Shown here: piece by piece, positions 23,260 through 34,914 of the stretch
How the letters are laid out: every line of letters starts with the position of its first letter
How positions within the stretch are numbered: position 1 is the first letter of the stretch
DNA from: Litsea cubeba
Taxonomy: Eukaryota > Streptophyta > Magnoliopsida > Laurales > Lauraceae
Direction: 5' to 3'
NCBI GenBank assembly: GCA_012931725.1
Contig: CM022949.1
Coordinates: 54,889,852 to 54,953,851 of the forward strand
Length of the DNA: 64,000 nt
The notes under the pieces: model-generated
Seen by the model: the letters and a program-made list of their open reading frames with translations, nothing else
Database searches by the model: none
Told to the model about the DNA's origin: nothing
Position numbers and translations under genes: made by a program

Positions 23260-23271
23260 TGGTATCAGAGC
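23260..23271 (+). promoter_or_regulatory. Copia primer binding site (tRNA-iMet)
   Basis: TGGTATCAGAGC, two bases after the 5' LTR; complementary to the initiator tRNA-Met 3' end. Confidence 0.95.
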
Positions 23272-23314
23272 GCCAAGGCTCCCTTGATAAGCTTAACACG
23301 CTAAGGGTGATCTC

Positions 23315-24109
23315 TTGTCAAATCACATGGCATCCAATACAGGGAATATGAAAGCACCTTTGTTTGATGGTTCTAATTACTCATTCTGGAAGATTAGAAT
23401 GCAGGCTTTCATCAAATCACTTGGCTATGATGTCTGGGAGACTGTCAGAGTCGGTTATAATACTGCCATCGTACCCACTGATGCTGCAACGAAGAAGTTA
23501 GCAGACAACGACTCCAAGGCGCAGAATGCACTCTTTAGTGGCCTTGTGGACAGCGAGCTGGTCAAAGTAAGACGTCTGAATGAATTTACCATGGATGAGT
23601 TGCATGGTTCACTCACTGCCTATGAGATGCGCATAGGTAAGACGTCTTCATCTGATAGAGAAGCGGCCTTCAAAGTTCAGAAGAAGGGAAAAGAGACTGC
23701 TGGTCATGATGATGATGAGCTTGAGGCTCAATTAGTTAGAAAGCTGAAGAAAGGAAGCAATGGAAAGTACAAAGGGAAGCTACCCTTTAAATGCTTCAAT
23801 TGTGGCGGTGTTGGTCACTTTGCTGCGAAGTGTCCGCTGAAAGAAAACAATGATGATGACTCTTATGTTGATAAGAGTAAATGGAAGAAAAATTTCAGAA
23901 AGAGGGGCAAAGCAAAAAGCTTCATCAGTCAATATAATGACAGCACGTCTGAAACTTCAGACGATGATGAATCAGCCGAGGCAACTGAAGCTCTCTTCAT
24001 GGTTACTGTTGAAGAAGAAGAGGAGCAAGAGCCGGAAGAGGAAGAGGAGGCTGAGGTCAATCTTGAAGAAGAACTCATTGCCGCACTTGAGGAGCTTAGC
24101 ATGGAATGA
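23315..24109 (+). pseudogene. gag: Copia gag, shortened
   Basis: Starts MASNTGNMKAPLFDGSNYSF, the usual copia gag opening, followed by FWKIRMQAFIKSLGYDVW. The middle is much shorter than usual: SELVKVRRLNEF runs straight into MDELHGSLTAYEMRI, so the capsid core appears deleted in frame. A CCHC zinc knuckle (CFNCGGVGHFAAKC) and a Glu-rich tail follow. The frame stops at TGA 24107-24109 but continues in the same frame into pol, so the stop is probably a mutation. Gag would build the virus-like particle in the cytoplasm; without the capsid core this copy likely could not. Confidence 0.85.
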
Positions 24110-27100
24110 AAAACAAGTAAGAAAAATCTGAAACTTCTTCATGAATCTGAAAGTTCAGTTATTGCTTTGAAAACTCAAGTTGAAGAATATAAAAGAATGG
24201 TAGAAGTCCTAGAAATACAAATCAGTACCAAAACTGAGGAAGTGGTGAAACTTGAGAATGAAATCCTTGGAGCAAGGACTGAAAATATACAAATGAATCA
24301 AAAGCTCAAGGAATTCCAAGCAATCAATGGAACATTGAAGCTAAATGAAATACTGAAAGTTCAAAGGCCTCCTCACTTCAAATTTGGTCTAGGATTTGAG
24401 AATGGAGAATCCTCTAAGATTACACCTCCTGAAAAGACAAAACCTGTGAAGCCCACCCAGCCTAGAAAAGAGTCCATTCATGTGAGAAAGGAAATGAAGT
24501 CTAACCAGCCACAAAGAAGATTCAAATTTTATGGTTACTGTTATCATTGCAATAGATATGGACATAAAAGGGCTGAATGCAAATTCTATGTTAGAAACAG
24601 CCCATTTGTGACTAGGAACCCTTTTTCAATCCTAAACAACCACAAAATTGAGTGCTATAAGTGTCGTAATTATGGACACTTGACTAGGGATTGTAGGTTG
24701 CCTATTGCTAACCAATTTCAGGTTGAAAAGAAACCCAAGTTAGTTAAGGCATGGAGGGCAGAGAAAAGGGAAGATAATTCCAAGGAATCTCTCATTGTGC
24801 AAATGGCATTCAATGCACAAAAGAAGGCAGCACCATGGGTCCTTGATAGTGGTTGTTCAAGCCATATGACAGGTGATAAGGAAAAATTCGTCAAATTACA
24901 GCACTATGAAGGCGGATCAGTGAAGTTTGGTAACATTGATGGTGCCAAAATCTGTGGAAAAGGTGTTGTTCAGCTAAAGGCAAACAAGATCAGATCAGAA
25001 GAGGTCTTATATGTGTCTGGACTGAGACACAACTTGCTTAGTGTGAGCCAGATCTGTGACAAAGGCCACGAAGTTGTCTTCACTAAGAATGGGTTTGCTA
25101 TCAAGAAGTGTAGCAACGGCAAAACAATGGCTACTGGATCTAGGACTGCTGGAAATCTCTATACATTGTCAGATGGAGCTGAAAAGACTTGCTTGATGAG
25201 TTGGACAGAGGAAAGTTGGTTGTGGCACAAACGCCTTGGGCATCTAAACTTTGATAACATGTCAAAGATTTGCAATTCAAAGGCTGTCAGAGGTATGTCT
25301 ACAGTTGAAAAGCCTTCCAACCCCATTTGCGATTCTTGGCAAAAGGGAAAGCAAACGAGGGTAATGTTCAAGTCAAAGGAGCATCATTCAAAGAAACCTC
25401 TTGAGCTAGTGCACATTGATCTCTATGGACCGATGCGAACTCAAAGCACCAGTGGAGATAAGTATTTTATGTTATGCATTCATGATTATACTCGTATGAC
25501 ATGGGTATTGTTTCTTAAGCATAAACATCAAGCACTTGATCGTTTTAAAGTGTTTAAAGCACAGGTTGAAAATATGCTTGGAAAACGTATCAAGATTTTA
25601 ACGTCTGATCGAGGAGGTGAATTCACATCTGAAGAATTCACTAACTATTGTGAGCACCATGGCATTCAAAGACAATATTCAGCCCCTAGAACTCCACAGC
25701 AAAATGGTGTTGTGAAACGGAAAAATCGCACCGTGCAAGAGATGGCTCGCACAATGCTAACTGAGAGCAAGCTAGCTGACAAATACTGGAAGGAGGCAAT
25801 CCATACGGCTGTATACATTCAGAATCGATGCTTGATCAGGCCACATGAAGACAAAACTCCTTATGAGCTATGGTTTGGGAGAAAAGCAACAGTCAAGCAC
25901 TTCAGAGTCTTCGATAGCAAGTGTTACATCAAGGGTCTTGAACAAAATCCGGGCAAATTTGAAGAAAGAGCTGATGAAGGTATATTTCTGGGTTACTCCT
26001 CCTCTAGTAAGGCTTACAGATGTCTTAACAAAAGGACCAGAAAAATCATAGAAAGTGCCGATGTTAGAATTGATGAAAACCGTGAATCAAAGAATGTAAC
26101 TCATAATGACAGTCCAGTTTATGAAGACTCGAGTGAGATTGATGATGAAGTGGCTGAACCTAATGATTCTGAGAAATCAAAGGATGACTCAGAGGATGCT
26201 ACACCTAGAAAGAAAAGCACTTGGGTAGAGCAACACCCTAAGGATCAAATCATTGGAGATCCTGAGGCCGGTGTTAAAACAAGACAAAGTGTAGTTAGCA
26301 ATTACTCACTTGTGTCCACCATTGAACCCAAGACTGTGGCTGAAGCCAGTCTCGATGAAAGTTGGTGGAAAGCTATGCATGAGGAGTTGGAGCAAATTGA
26401 GAAGAACTCCACATGGGAACTAGTTTCTAGACCTACCGATAAGAATGTTATTGGTACTAAATGGGTCTTTCGGAATAAGCTGAATAAAGATGGTCAGGTC
26501 ATATGAAACAAAGCAAGGTTGGTTTGTAAAGGCTATGCTCAAGTTGAAGGCATAGATTTTGAAGAGACCTTTGCACCGGTGGCTCGTCTGGAAGCCATTC
26601 GTATGTTTCTTGCATTGGCTGCATACAAAACCTTCAAGGTATTTCAGATGGATGTAAAGTCAGCCTTCTTGAATGGATTACTTGAAGAAGAGGTCTACAT
26701 TGAGCAACCTGATGGTTTTCTCATTAGCAAAAATTCAGACCTAGTGTGCAAGTTGAAAAAGGCTCTTTATGGGCTGAAACAAGCGCCAAGGGCGTGGTAT
26801 GCAAGGCTGGACCTTCATCTCCGCAAGATCGGCTTTGGAAAAGGACTGGTTGATAGCAATCTTTATGTCAAAACAGAGTTGAGCAAACAGCTGGTTGTCA
26901 TTGTTTATGTCGATGACATAATCTTTGGTGGCAATGATGAGGAAATGTGCAGGAATTTTGCTAAAGAGATGAAGAAAGAATTTGAGATGTCAATGCTTGG
27001 AGAACTAAAGTTCTTCCTTGGTTTACAAGTTCAGCAGCTGAAACATGGTATCTTCATATCACAGATGAAATACATCAAGGAAATGCTGAAGCGTTTTAAC

Positions 27101-27859
27101 ATGGAAGACAGCAAGCCAGTGAGCACACTAATGACAACGAACACAAAGCTAAGCAAAGATGATAAGGGTTCGTCCGTTGATCACACCACTTATCGTTCTA
27201 TGATAGGAAGCTTGCTTTATTTGACTGCTACAAGACCGGATCTTCTGCAAGCAGTATGTATGGTGGCTCGATTTCAAGCATCACCAACTGAGACGCACCT
27301 TACAGCAGTAAAAAGGATATTTCGATATCTGAAAGGTACCATGGAGCTTGGCATTTGGTATCCTAAAGGCGAATCCTTCACTCTTGTTGCATACTCTGAC
27401 GCCGATTGGGCTGGATGTATAGATGATCGCAAGAGTACAAGCGGTGGTGCATTCTATCTCGGTGAAAGGTTGGTGGCATGGCACAGTAAGAAATAAGATT
27501 CAGTATCCCTTTCTACAGCGGAAGTGGAATATATTGCGGCGGCAACTTGTTGTACGCAAGTGTTATGGATGCGGCAAATGCTCTCTGATCTAGGAGTTCC
27601 GACAACGGATCCTACGCCGATCCTCTGTGACAACACAAGTGCAATTCACATCTCTAAGAATCCTGTTCAGCATTCTAGAACGAAGCATGTTGCAATCCGC
27701 TATCACTTTCTCAAGGAAAAGGTTGCAGACGGTGAGGTAAAGTTGGAATATGTTCCAACTACTGAGCAAGTTGCTGATATCTTCACAAAACCTCTGCCAA
27801 AGGAAGTCTTCGAGTATCTCCGGAAAAAATTAGGAGTTACTCACTCTCCTAATCCTTAG
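24110..27859 (+). pseudogene. pol: Copia pol: zinc knuckles, protease, integrase, RT, RNase H
   Basis: One frame with two stops, TGA 26504-26506 and TAA 27494-27496. In order: a coiled-coil-like stretch, two more CCHC knuckles (CYHCNRYGHKRAEC, CYKCRNYGHLTRDC), aspartic protease (WVLDSGCSSHMTG), the GAG-pre-integrase zinc finger (LWHKRLGHLNFDNM), and integrase with D in VHIDLYGPM, D in TSDRGGEF and Q-N-G-V-V-K-R in the E region (the usual NGVVERKN Glu reads Lys here). RT follows (FAPVARLEAIRMFLALAA, YVDDIIFGG intact), then RNase H (DADWAGCIDDRKSTSGG, STAEVEYIAAA). It ends VADIFTKPLP. Both stops fit C-to-T changes of CGA and CAA codons. Confidence 0.9.
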
Positions 27860-28148
27860 GAGTTGTGCTTGAAAGGGGGAGCAATGTATTTCTTGAATAT
27901 CCTATTCGCTCCTTGGTTGGTCCCTTTGGACTTGTTGTCAAAGGGGGAGAAAGCTATGCTAGGAGAAGTTATGCGAAGAAGTTATGCTATGATAGCTTGG
28001 GGGAGATTGGTATCAAGAATGTGAATGTGAAGATCTTGATTCTGTTGGTCTTTTAAGACAGGGGGAGTCTATGGTTCTGAAGAAGCTTCATGAAGGTCAA
28101 CTGGTTCAAAGTGTTCCAAGAGTTGCCAACAATTCCAAAGGGGGAGAT
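27860..28148 (+). promoter_or_regulatory. Copia 3' region with repeated polypurine tracts
   Basis: Four GGGGGAG runs (about 27876, 27945, 28061, 28140); the last, AAAGGGGGAGAT, abuts the 3' LTR and is the likely plus-strand primer. Confidence 0.8.
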
Positions 28149-29201
28149 TGTTGGAATTTGAGATGCCTTGAGAAGTCTTATGAAGCATTGAATTGTTTAG
28201 TATCTCAAGTATCATTTTGTGTTGGGATTATTGTCAACACAATGTCACAAGTGTGGTGTTGATAGTGTGGTGTTGATAGAGCTTCAAAGAGAAAACAGAG
28301 CTGAAACAGTACAGGAAATCAGAATTCCTGAAGCAGTGTGGCCGGTCGACCGGGGACCCCACGCGGTTGACCGGGCAAGAGAAGTCTGCAGAAGACAGTT
28401 TCAGTTAGCTCCCAGTTATTTGTTGCCACAGTGTGTCGCCGGTCGACCGAGGACCCCACGTGGTCGACCGAGCACGGGAAACCAGAATTGCGCAGAAATA
28501 GAAGTTTTGCACGAAAATTCAGGAAACTTATGTATTTCGTTTGGGACTCTTTCTAAACGAATTCTAGCATAATTTGAACACTCTTTAGGGTTACCATAAC
28601 CTATATAAAGGCTTGCTAAGTTCGTTTTCATAAGGAGAAAAGAGAAGAGAGAACAAAAGAGAGGGTTTTGGAGAGAAGGGTGATTGGAGAAGAAGGTGCT
28701 GCTATGTGCTGTTGTGCTGCAAGTTTCTACAGCAAGTTGGACGAAAATATGCTCATGAAGATGGTGATTCGTCCATAGATAAGTGTCTCTCTTTTTATGC
28801 TTTAAATTTCAATTTGTAAGGGATTGAGAGAGAGAGATTGTAGAGGGGAAGGGCTGTAGAAAAGTTCTCTACTTTAATTCTATAGAACATCAAGTTGGTG
28901 CTTGGTGTTAGGGGTTTGGTGATCCTATCTGTTGGTGCAGATAAATTGTAAAGGGGGTAGGTGCTATCTGAAACTTAAGGGTTGGTGCTCTTTGTCGTTG
29001 GTGCGACTAAATAGATTCAGACCTGTTCCGGATCGGTGTTCGGACAGTCTTTGAACCGTGGACGTAGCCTTTTGGTGAACCACGTTAAATCTGGTGTCCT
29101 TGTGTGATTTGATTTGCTTTTGTTGTTAAATTGGATCTGTTTTTAAGGGATCACTGATTCACCCCCCCCCCCCCCCCTCTCAGTGATCGCGATATCTAAC
29201 A
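28149..29201 (+). mobile_element. 3' LTR of the copia element
   Basis: Nearly identical to the 5' LTR. One GGTCGACC became GGTTGACC, an 18-bp segment is missing, and a long C-run occurs at about 29162-29177. Confidence 0.95.
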
Positions 29202-29206
29202 GATAT
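29202..29206. repeat. Target-site duplication GATAT, right
   Basis: Pairs with 22187-22191. Before insertion the palindrome repeat ran into ATAATTCATTTGGGGCAC. Confidence 0.95.
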
Positions 29207-29212
29207 AATTCA

Positions 29213-29755
29213 TTTGGGGCACTGGTTAACCCACTTTCCGAGGAAATTTTTGGACGAAATTTGGGGGTTTCGAAGTCCATATAATGAACTTCAAATCTGC
29301 AATTTTTGGGTAGGAATCAATCGCGTTTGTCGCGTTTTCAACTAGCGCACTTTTCCTATCATGTCGTCCAAATGTGCTGAAACCTTGCTGATTACCCCTG
29401 TTTGGGGCACTGGTTAACCCACTTCCTGAGGGAGTTTTTAAACGAAACTTGGGGGTTTCGAAGTCCATATGATGAACTTCAAATCTGTAATTTTTTTGTA
29501 GGAACCAATCGTGTTTGCCGTATTTTTAACTCGTGCACTTTTCCTATCCTGTCGGCCAAATGTGCTGAAATCTTGCTGAGTACCCTTGTTTGGGGCACTA
29601 GTTAACCCACTTCCCGATGGAGTTTTTAAACGAAACTTGGGGGTTTCGAAGTCCATATGATGAACTTCAAATATATAATTTTTTGGTAGGAATCAATCGC
29701 GTTTGTTGCATTTTCAACTCGCGCACTTTTCCTATCCTGTCGGCCAAATCAGTTG
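29213..29755. repeat. Three 188-bp tandem repeats
   Basis: TTTGGGGCACTGGTTAACCC recurs at 29213 and 29401 and, with one change, at 29589, an exact 188-bp spacing. Shared inner blocks include GGGGGTTTCGAAGTCCATAT and GCACTTTTCCTATC. The third copy decays near 29755. A monomer of this size is satellite-like, but three copies may be only a local duplication. Confidence 0.9.
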
Positions 29756-31119
29756 AAACATATTGGACAACATTGTGGGCCAATTTGATTTTAGAATACT
29801 ATGATTGTTATCTTACCATCTTGCTGGTACAGTTTGGTCAATGGATTTTATTTGATATATTGAGACTGAATTGGATTGCAGTGTGGGTTTTTCAAAACTT
29901 GCGTTTTGTTGTTTTCTGCACTAAATTTGGCCTCTAAATTTCTGCACTAGTTGAAACAAACGCATTAACCGCACTATTTAAAACTGAAAAAAAAGTATTT
30001 CTACCATTTCTGCACTAGCTGAAATAAACCCAATTCCTGCAACAAAAGTCTCTATGTGCATTACAATCTCTGCAACATGACTAGACAACATTCCTAGACA
30101 AATTCCATCCATTCCATCCATACCATAATTTTCAACAAGGGAAACACTTAAGAAATAATTTACACTCATGCGACAACAGAAAGCATTCCTAGACAACTTC
30201 CATCCATTCATAAACTTCCACACAACATTAACAAATTTCAGAACCTTGCTGAAACAATCTCATTTCTGCATTATCTCAAATTGAAACATATGCCTTTCAT
30301 TTATATTGTTCAGCCACATAATGGTGTGCACCTACAAACATAAGTCTTGATCAATCTCAAACATATTAAAATACATGAATAAACGGTGGGCTTCAATGTG
30401 ATTCTTCATGAAACCTACAATAACAAAAGGTGGGCATAATAAAAGTCATGATGACAATCTTGATGTGTTAAACACTGCAAAAGATGGCACCTTCTCTGCA
30501 TTATAGTCATTGAGTTGCAATAGACATGTAACATGAGGTCAGTTAATTTAACCATAGATAACTCAATTAAGAGGCTTAACTACAACTAGAGGCGTAATTA
30601 CTTATTTACTCAAGGTGCATTCAGGAGCCTTATGTACTACCTTTTGAGTAAATAGAATGCCATATCTCATGTCTCAGCATTTTAAGCATTGGTTTATACT
30701 TAAGGGGTGTTTGGATATGGGCAGAATAGAATATCAACATGTTTGAGTATTGTTACCCTATAAGGCAGGCTGATCAGTGGATCAAACAGAAAATGTAATC
30801 CAATGGAGTTTCAAAGTTTGAACAAAATGGGCCAATGCATAGAAGTTTCACAGTAGTTTCTTAGTGCCATTAGTGCAGTGCTGTAACTAACCAAGTTTTA
30901 ATAAAAATTACAAGTCTTTGGTTAACTTTCCCTTGTATATTAATCGGTTGGCTATATCTTGATTAATTACAATGGGGAAGCATTCTATAGCCCCCCCCCC
31001 CCCTTATAAACAAAAAAAGTGGTTGGTTTGTCGGATTGCTAGACTCAGCTGTCAAGTGCTTTCCCTTCTAATTACTCTTTCGATTGGATGGAATGTGGAG
31101 TTAAATTACGAGTCAACTG
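29756..31119. other. No gene recognised
   Basis: AT-rich sequence with no frame or RNA I can support. A C-run occurs near 30992. AGGGGTGTTTGGATATGG at about 30703 resembles termini of small plant DNA transposons, but no partner end was found. Confidence 0.4.
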
Positions 31120-31175
31120 CTGGCAAGTCCACTTGTTCATCATGATATACCAATTGAGCCATTGTGGTCTCACCC
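31120..31175 (-). pseudogene. CNL resistance gene fragment, P-loop side
   Basis: On the minus strand this stub continues the NB-ARC reading frame interrupted at 42466. It supplies the end of the P-loop and MAQLVYHDEQV, matching the usual LAQLVYND stretch of CNL proteins. The P-loop Lys that binds nucleotide is read as Glu (GETT instead of GKTT). Homology ends after about 15 codons and a stop follows, so the rest of NB-ARC and all LRRs are missing. Confidence 0.75.
31171..31175. repeat. Target-site duplication CACCC, left
   Basis: Pairs with 42466-42470. Confidence 0.95.
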
Positions 31176-34100
31176 TGTCACGCCCCCGGACCGAGGTCCC
31201 GCTAAGCGAGGCCTTAATCCGGGGTCGCGGCGCGACGGGCCGGAAAATTCCGCCCGCACACGCTAGTTTCCCATAGGTTTCCGTGGTAAGGATTCCCGAA
31301 ATCCGATCTAACAGTGATATATAAGAATCACTTTCGTACAAATGACTTACGCGGAAGCATTGTAGCAAACATAAAAGTCTCTCACAAATGGGTATAATAT
31401 GAGAACGCGCGAGACTAGCATCAAAAAGAGAAACATTTCATTGTAGGCCCCAAGTTAGTTAAAGTTAATACAAAGGTAAGGTTAGTCATTAATTACAAAT
31501 TCTTCCCAAAAGAGTATAGGCCAACAATGGCCGTAACCAAAACCCAAAATGTATAGCATGAAATCCTAAAAATGTGATCGCAGCTCCAAAGTAACCCGAC
31601 GTCTAAATGACAATCATCGGGCTGCCACTCGCCCTCCACAGGAACTATGGTTCCGCCTCGAAGTGCGCCTCGACCAGCGAGGGGCTCGACATCTGGCCAC
31701 AAACAAAAAGATCAGACACGACGGTCTGGCAAGCAAATACAACAATAATAGGATGAAAGCGAAACAAAACATTAATAAATAAGAGCCACGATTAAATCAC
31801 GATTAATAACATGTCGAAGTAAGATAGAAGATTAAACATCTCGATGGTTTACAATCCATGTCATGATAAGTAAAATAAACAATACCATGAGATGAATATT
31901 AATGTCATGAAACATTGGCAACCCACGTAAAGCTATATTCTCCTGTTACCGAAGTAACCGAGCAGATAAACCGTAGCCACTACTCGTGGGACCGGAACGA
32001 CATAGTCGTTATCAAACAGAACCGTAGCCACTACTCGTGGGACCGGATATTACCGTTGCCATGGTCGGTACAGACAGAATCCAAACTGCAGGCTGGCAGA
32101 CAAATTAAAGATCCCAAAGCCGGATGATCAGTCCGACAAGGTGACCTAAGCCTAGTGGTGCCATTAGAATGAAAAATTCGAAACCTAGAAGTAATACAAA
32201 TCCGTTTATAAGACACATTTCCAAAATCGATAAGAAAACTACTCCAACAATGCATATTGGCGAATCAAGCAAAATAAGTGAGTAGTCTTATCAATACTAA
32301 ATATGTGGTAAACCACTTCAAAATGTTCAAATGATTAGAAAAAGAATCCGGACAATAGTCTTTTTATATGGAATGAATGTATGATGATTCGATCGTCTAA
32401 AGTGGTTAATCTCAATGTACATTTGACCCCTTATTTGTCATTAATAAAAGTAACTTGGTGCCACCGAAGATCCTTGACAATCACGAGGATGAAATGTACA
32501 TTTAAACTTGGAAAGTTCCTAAAGGATTTTGATCATGGTTCCACTACTTTACTTAGCCTTCCAAAGATTGTAAATGGCCTTCACATATGGGCAAGGGTTG
32601 GGCCGTATTGAACTTGGATGCGGGCTTGGAGTGAACCTGAAAGTATACCCAAGGAATCCCCATTAAGATTGGTTTAGTTCTTCTTAAAATCAGGCCCACA
32701 ACTGGCCTTGACCCAAGCCAAAACAGTCCGCCCATTTGGCCCTAAAACAGTCCTTAAATGGATCAAAGAATGGGTCTCAAAACAGCCCCAATGATTGACC
32801 TTGAAACAGGCCCAAAAGACGCCTAGGGAATAGGCCCAACACAGCCTTCAATTGGGCCCCAAAGCAGACTCAAATGGACCCCAAACCAGGCCCAACTCAA
32901 GCCCCCAGGCTGAGCTGGGCTCGCTCGAGCGAACCCAGGTCCGCTCGAGCGGAGCCCAGACAGTAGCTGGGTCGCTCGAGCGGACTGGGCTCTGCCCAGT
33001 CCAGCTCGGCAGTGCATTTTTTCACTCCTTTCTTCCTCTTTTGAGCCCCCATTTTTGATCCTTTTCCATCTCCTTTCTTTCACACACATTCTAAAACATT
33101 GGGACCCTTCCTTGGCCTCCCAAACTCATCACATCATCATCACAAACAATTCTAATTAGCCCACCACAACACTTTTAAAGATCAAAGTTTTTCTCCCTTT
33201 TCTTTGAGCACCCATCTTCAACACAAGGAAACAAATTTTCTAAAGAGCCAAAGTGAAAACAAACTTCCAAATGCATTGTAAATACAATAACATAAGTTGG
33301 AATCCATGTAACAATGATTCATTCAACCGAAGTAAACCCATAGATTAAAGAAAGATTAACACATAGAAAGAAAAATCATAAAATAGAACCAAATGAGGGA
33401 AATCATCATATAATTGAGTAATCTACTTGCCTCTAGTCAGATAGGAGCAAAATCACTCTTCAACCAAAGCTTTAATGCCTCAAGCTTCAAATCTACAAAA
33501 ACCCCAAAAATTTTCCCAAGAAAACCCAAAAAATCACATTGGTAATCTCTAAGGAAAACCCCTAGCATATGGGATTAAAACACTATAAATGGAGAGGAAA
33601 ACAAGAATCTCAAGTTTGGAAAGCCATTGCTAACCTTGAGAAATCCCAATGGAGAAGAGAAGCTTGAATGAGGGCTTTTCTTAGCTCAAAACCTCAAAAA
33701 GGGTACCTTTGGAGAGCTTGGAGAGGGAGGAAGGACTTGAGGAGATCAATCCTCCAAGAAAACTCCACCAAATAGAGTTTCAGATGAGAGAGAGAGAGTG
33801 TGGGAAGAGAGGGAAAACCCTAGGAAACTCTTGCTGGAAATGAAATGAAGAAGGAGAAGAAAAACCCCTTCTTATAAGAGATGTCTTGTGGGCCCCGGTC
33901 TTCACTAAGCTAGAAATGGTACTTGCGGGCCCCGAACGAAAACGACGAAGAAGACAAAAACGATCAGCGAAATTTCTACTTTCCAAAAAGTATATTTTTG
34001 TCAATTTCTGAAATTTTCGAAATTTGGGTACAGATTTTGTGTGAAAGGTCAGTTTTGCCCTTTTCCTCGGAAAAACGCGATTTCTGATCACAAAATCAAG

Positions 34101-34379
34101 TTGACCAAAACATGAAAGTTGAGACCTAGATGAAATGAGTCAAAATACACAAAAATTGGGATTTTACAAGCATCATGAATAAACTCAACAATTCACACAC
34201 AATCCACGGGCGCCCCGGCCCGTGTCAAACTTAAGTCAATGACTCACAAGGGTTCTCAAACCTAATTAAACATTCTAATCTAGCTTAATAAAATAAGCTA
34301 ATCGTCCACTAACCCCACTTATTCGCCAATCACGGTTAAAACATAATTAAATAGTTCAAACCTGGGTCGGGGTCTGACC
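31176..34379 (-). mobile_element. 3' LTR of the chromovirus in the CNL gene
   Basis: Plus-strand ends TGTCACGCCCCC and GGGTCTGAC. The end beside the polypurine tract is slightly altered (TCTGACCA instead of TCTGACA). CTCGAG motifs lie at 32924, 32944 and 32975. Confidence 0.9.
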
Positions 34380-34392
34380 ATCCTCCACCCCT
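34378..34392 (-). promoter_or_regulatory. Polypurine tract
   Basis: Minus strand GGGGTGGAGGATGG beside the 3' LTR. Confidence 0.75.
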
Positions 34393-34401
34393 AAGAATCA
34401 C

Positions 34402-34417
34402 ATTTGGTCCTCCAAAT
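34402..34417 (-). promoter_or_regulatory. Conserved ATTTGGAGGACCAAAT motif
   Basis: Second of three identical copies (see 16792-16807). Confidence 0.85.
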
Positions 34418-34914
34418 GATCACTAACCTCTGGGAATAGCTGAGGATACTTCTTTTGGACTTGATGACGAAGTTCCCAAGTGGCTTCTTCTGGTCCATGA
34501 TTCTCCCAACGAATCTTTAACCACTGAATTGATCTGTTCCTCAGTTCTTGCTCTTTGGTGTCAATAATCTCTGCCGCCGTTTCTCAATGTAGGTGGCATC
34601 CTCTCTGACATCCAGCGGTTCATGATGTAACACGTGCGAAGGGTCCCGAAACATACTTCCTTAGCATAGACACGTGAAACACGTTGTGCACACCCGATAG
34701 TTCTGGAGGCAAAGTAATCTGTATGCCCCTTCCCCGCATTCGACTCAAGATCTCATACGGCCCAATGAAATCTCTTAGACAATTTGCCCCTTCGCCCAAA
34801 TCTCAGGGTTCCTCTGACCGGAGATACTTTTAAACATACCTTGTCTCCCAACTTGGAATTGTAGATCCTTCCTTCGAACATCAGCATAGCTCTTATGTCG
34901 GCTTCTCGAAGTCT
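34418..34914 (-). pseudogene. pol: Integrase C-terminus and chromodomain-like tail
   Basis: Translated in shifting frames, the minus strand gives the usual end of a Tekay pol: VHNVFHVS-like and LRKY-like segments, then IIDTKEQELRNRSIQW and EEATWELRH. This tail matches the element at 61391-64000 segment by segment but needs several frameshifts. Chromodomains guide insertion toward particular chromatin. Confidence 0.65.

Larger units (their letters stand above)
22192..29201 (+). mobile_element. Ty1/copia LTR retrotransposon, SIRE-like
   Basis: A 7010-bp element: LTRs of 1066 and 1053 bp, TG...CA ends, GATAT duplication, initiator-tRNA-Met primer site, one gag-pol frame with protease, integrase, RT and RNase H in copia order, and a GGGGGAGA polypurine tract. 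Several extra GGGGGAG tracts lie between pol and the 3' LTR. Three in-frame stops (24107, 26504, 27494) and a short gag make this copy inactive. The near-identical LTRs suggest a fairly recent insertion. The SIRE/Maximus assignment rests on gag style and polypurine runs and is tentative. Confidence 0.9.
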
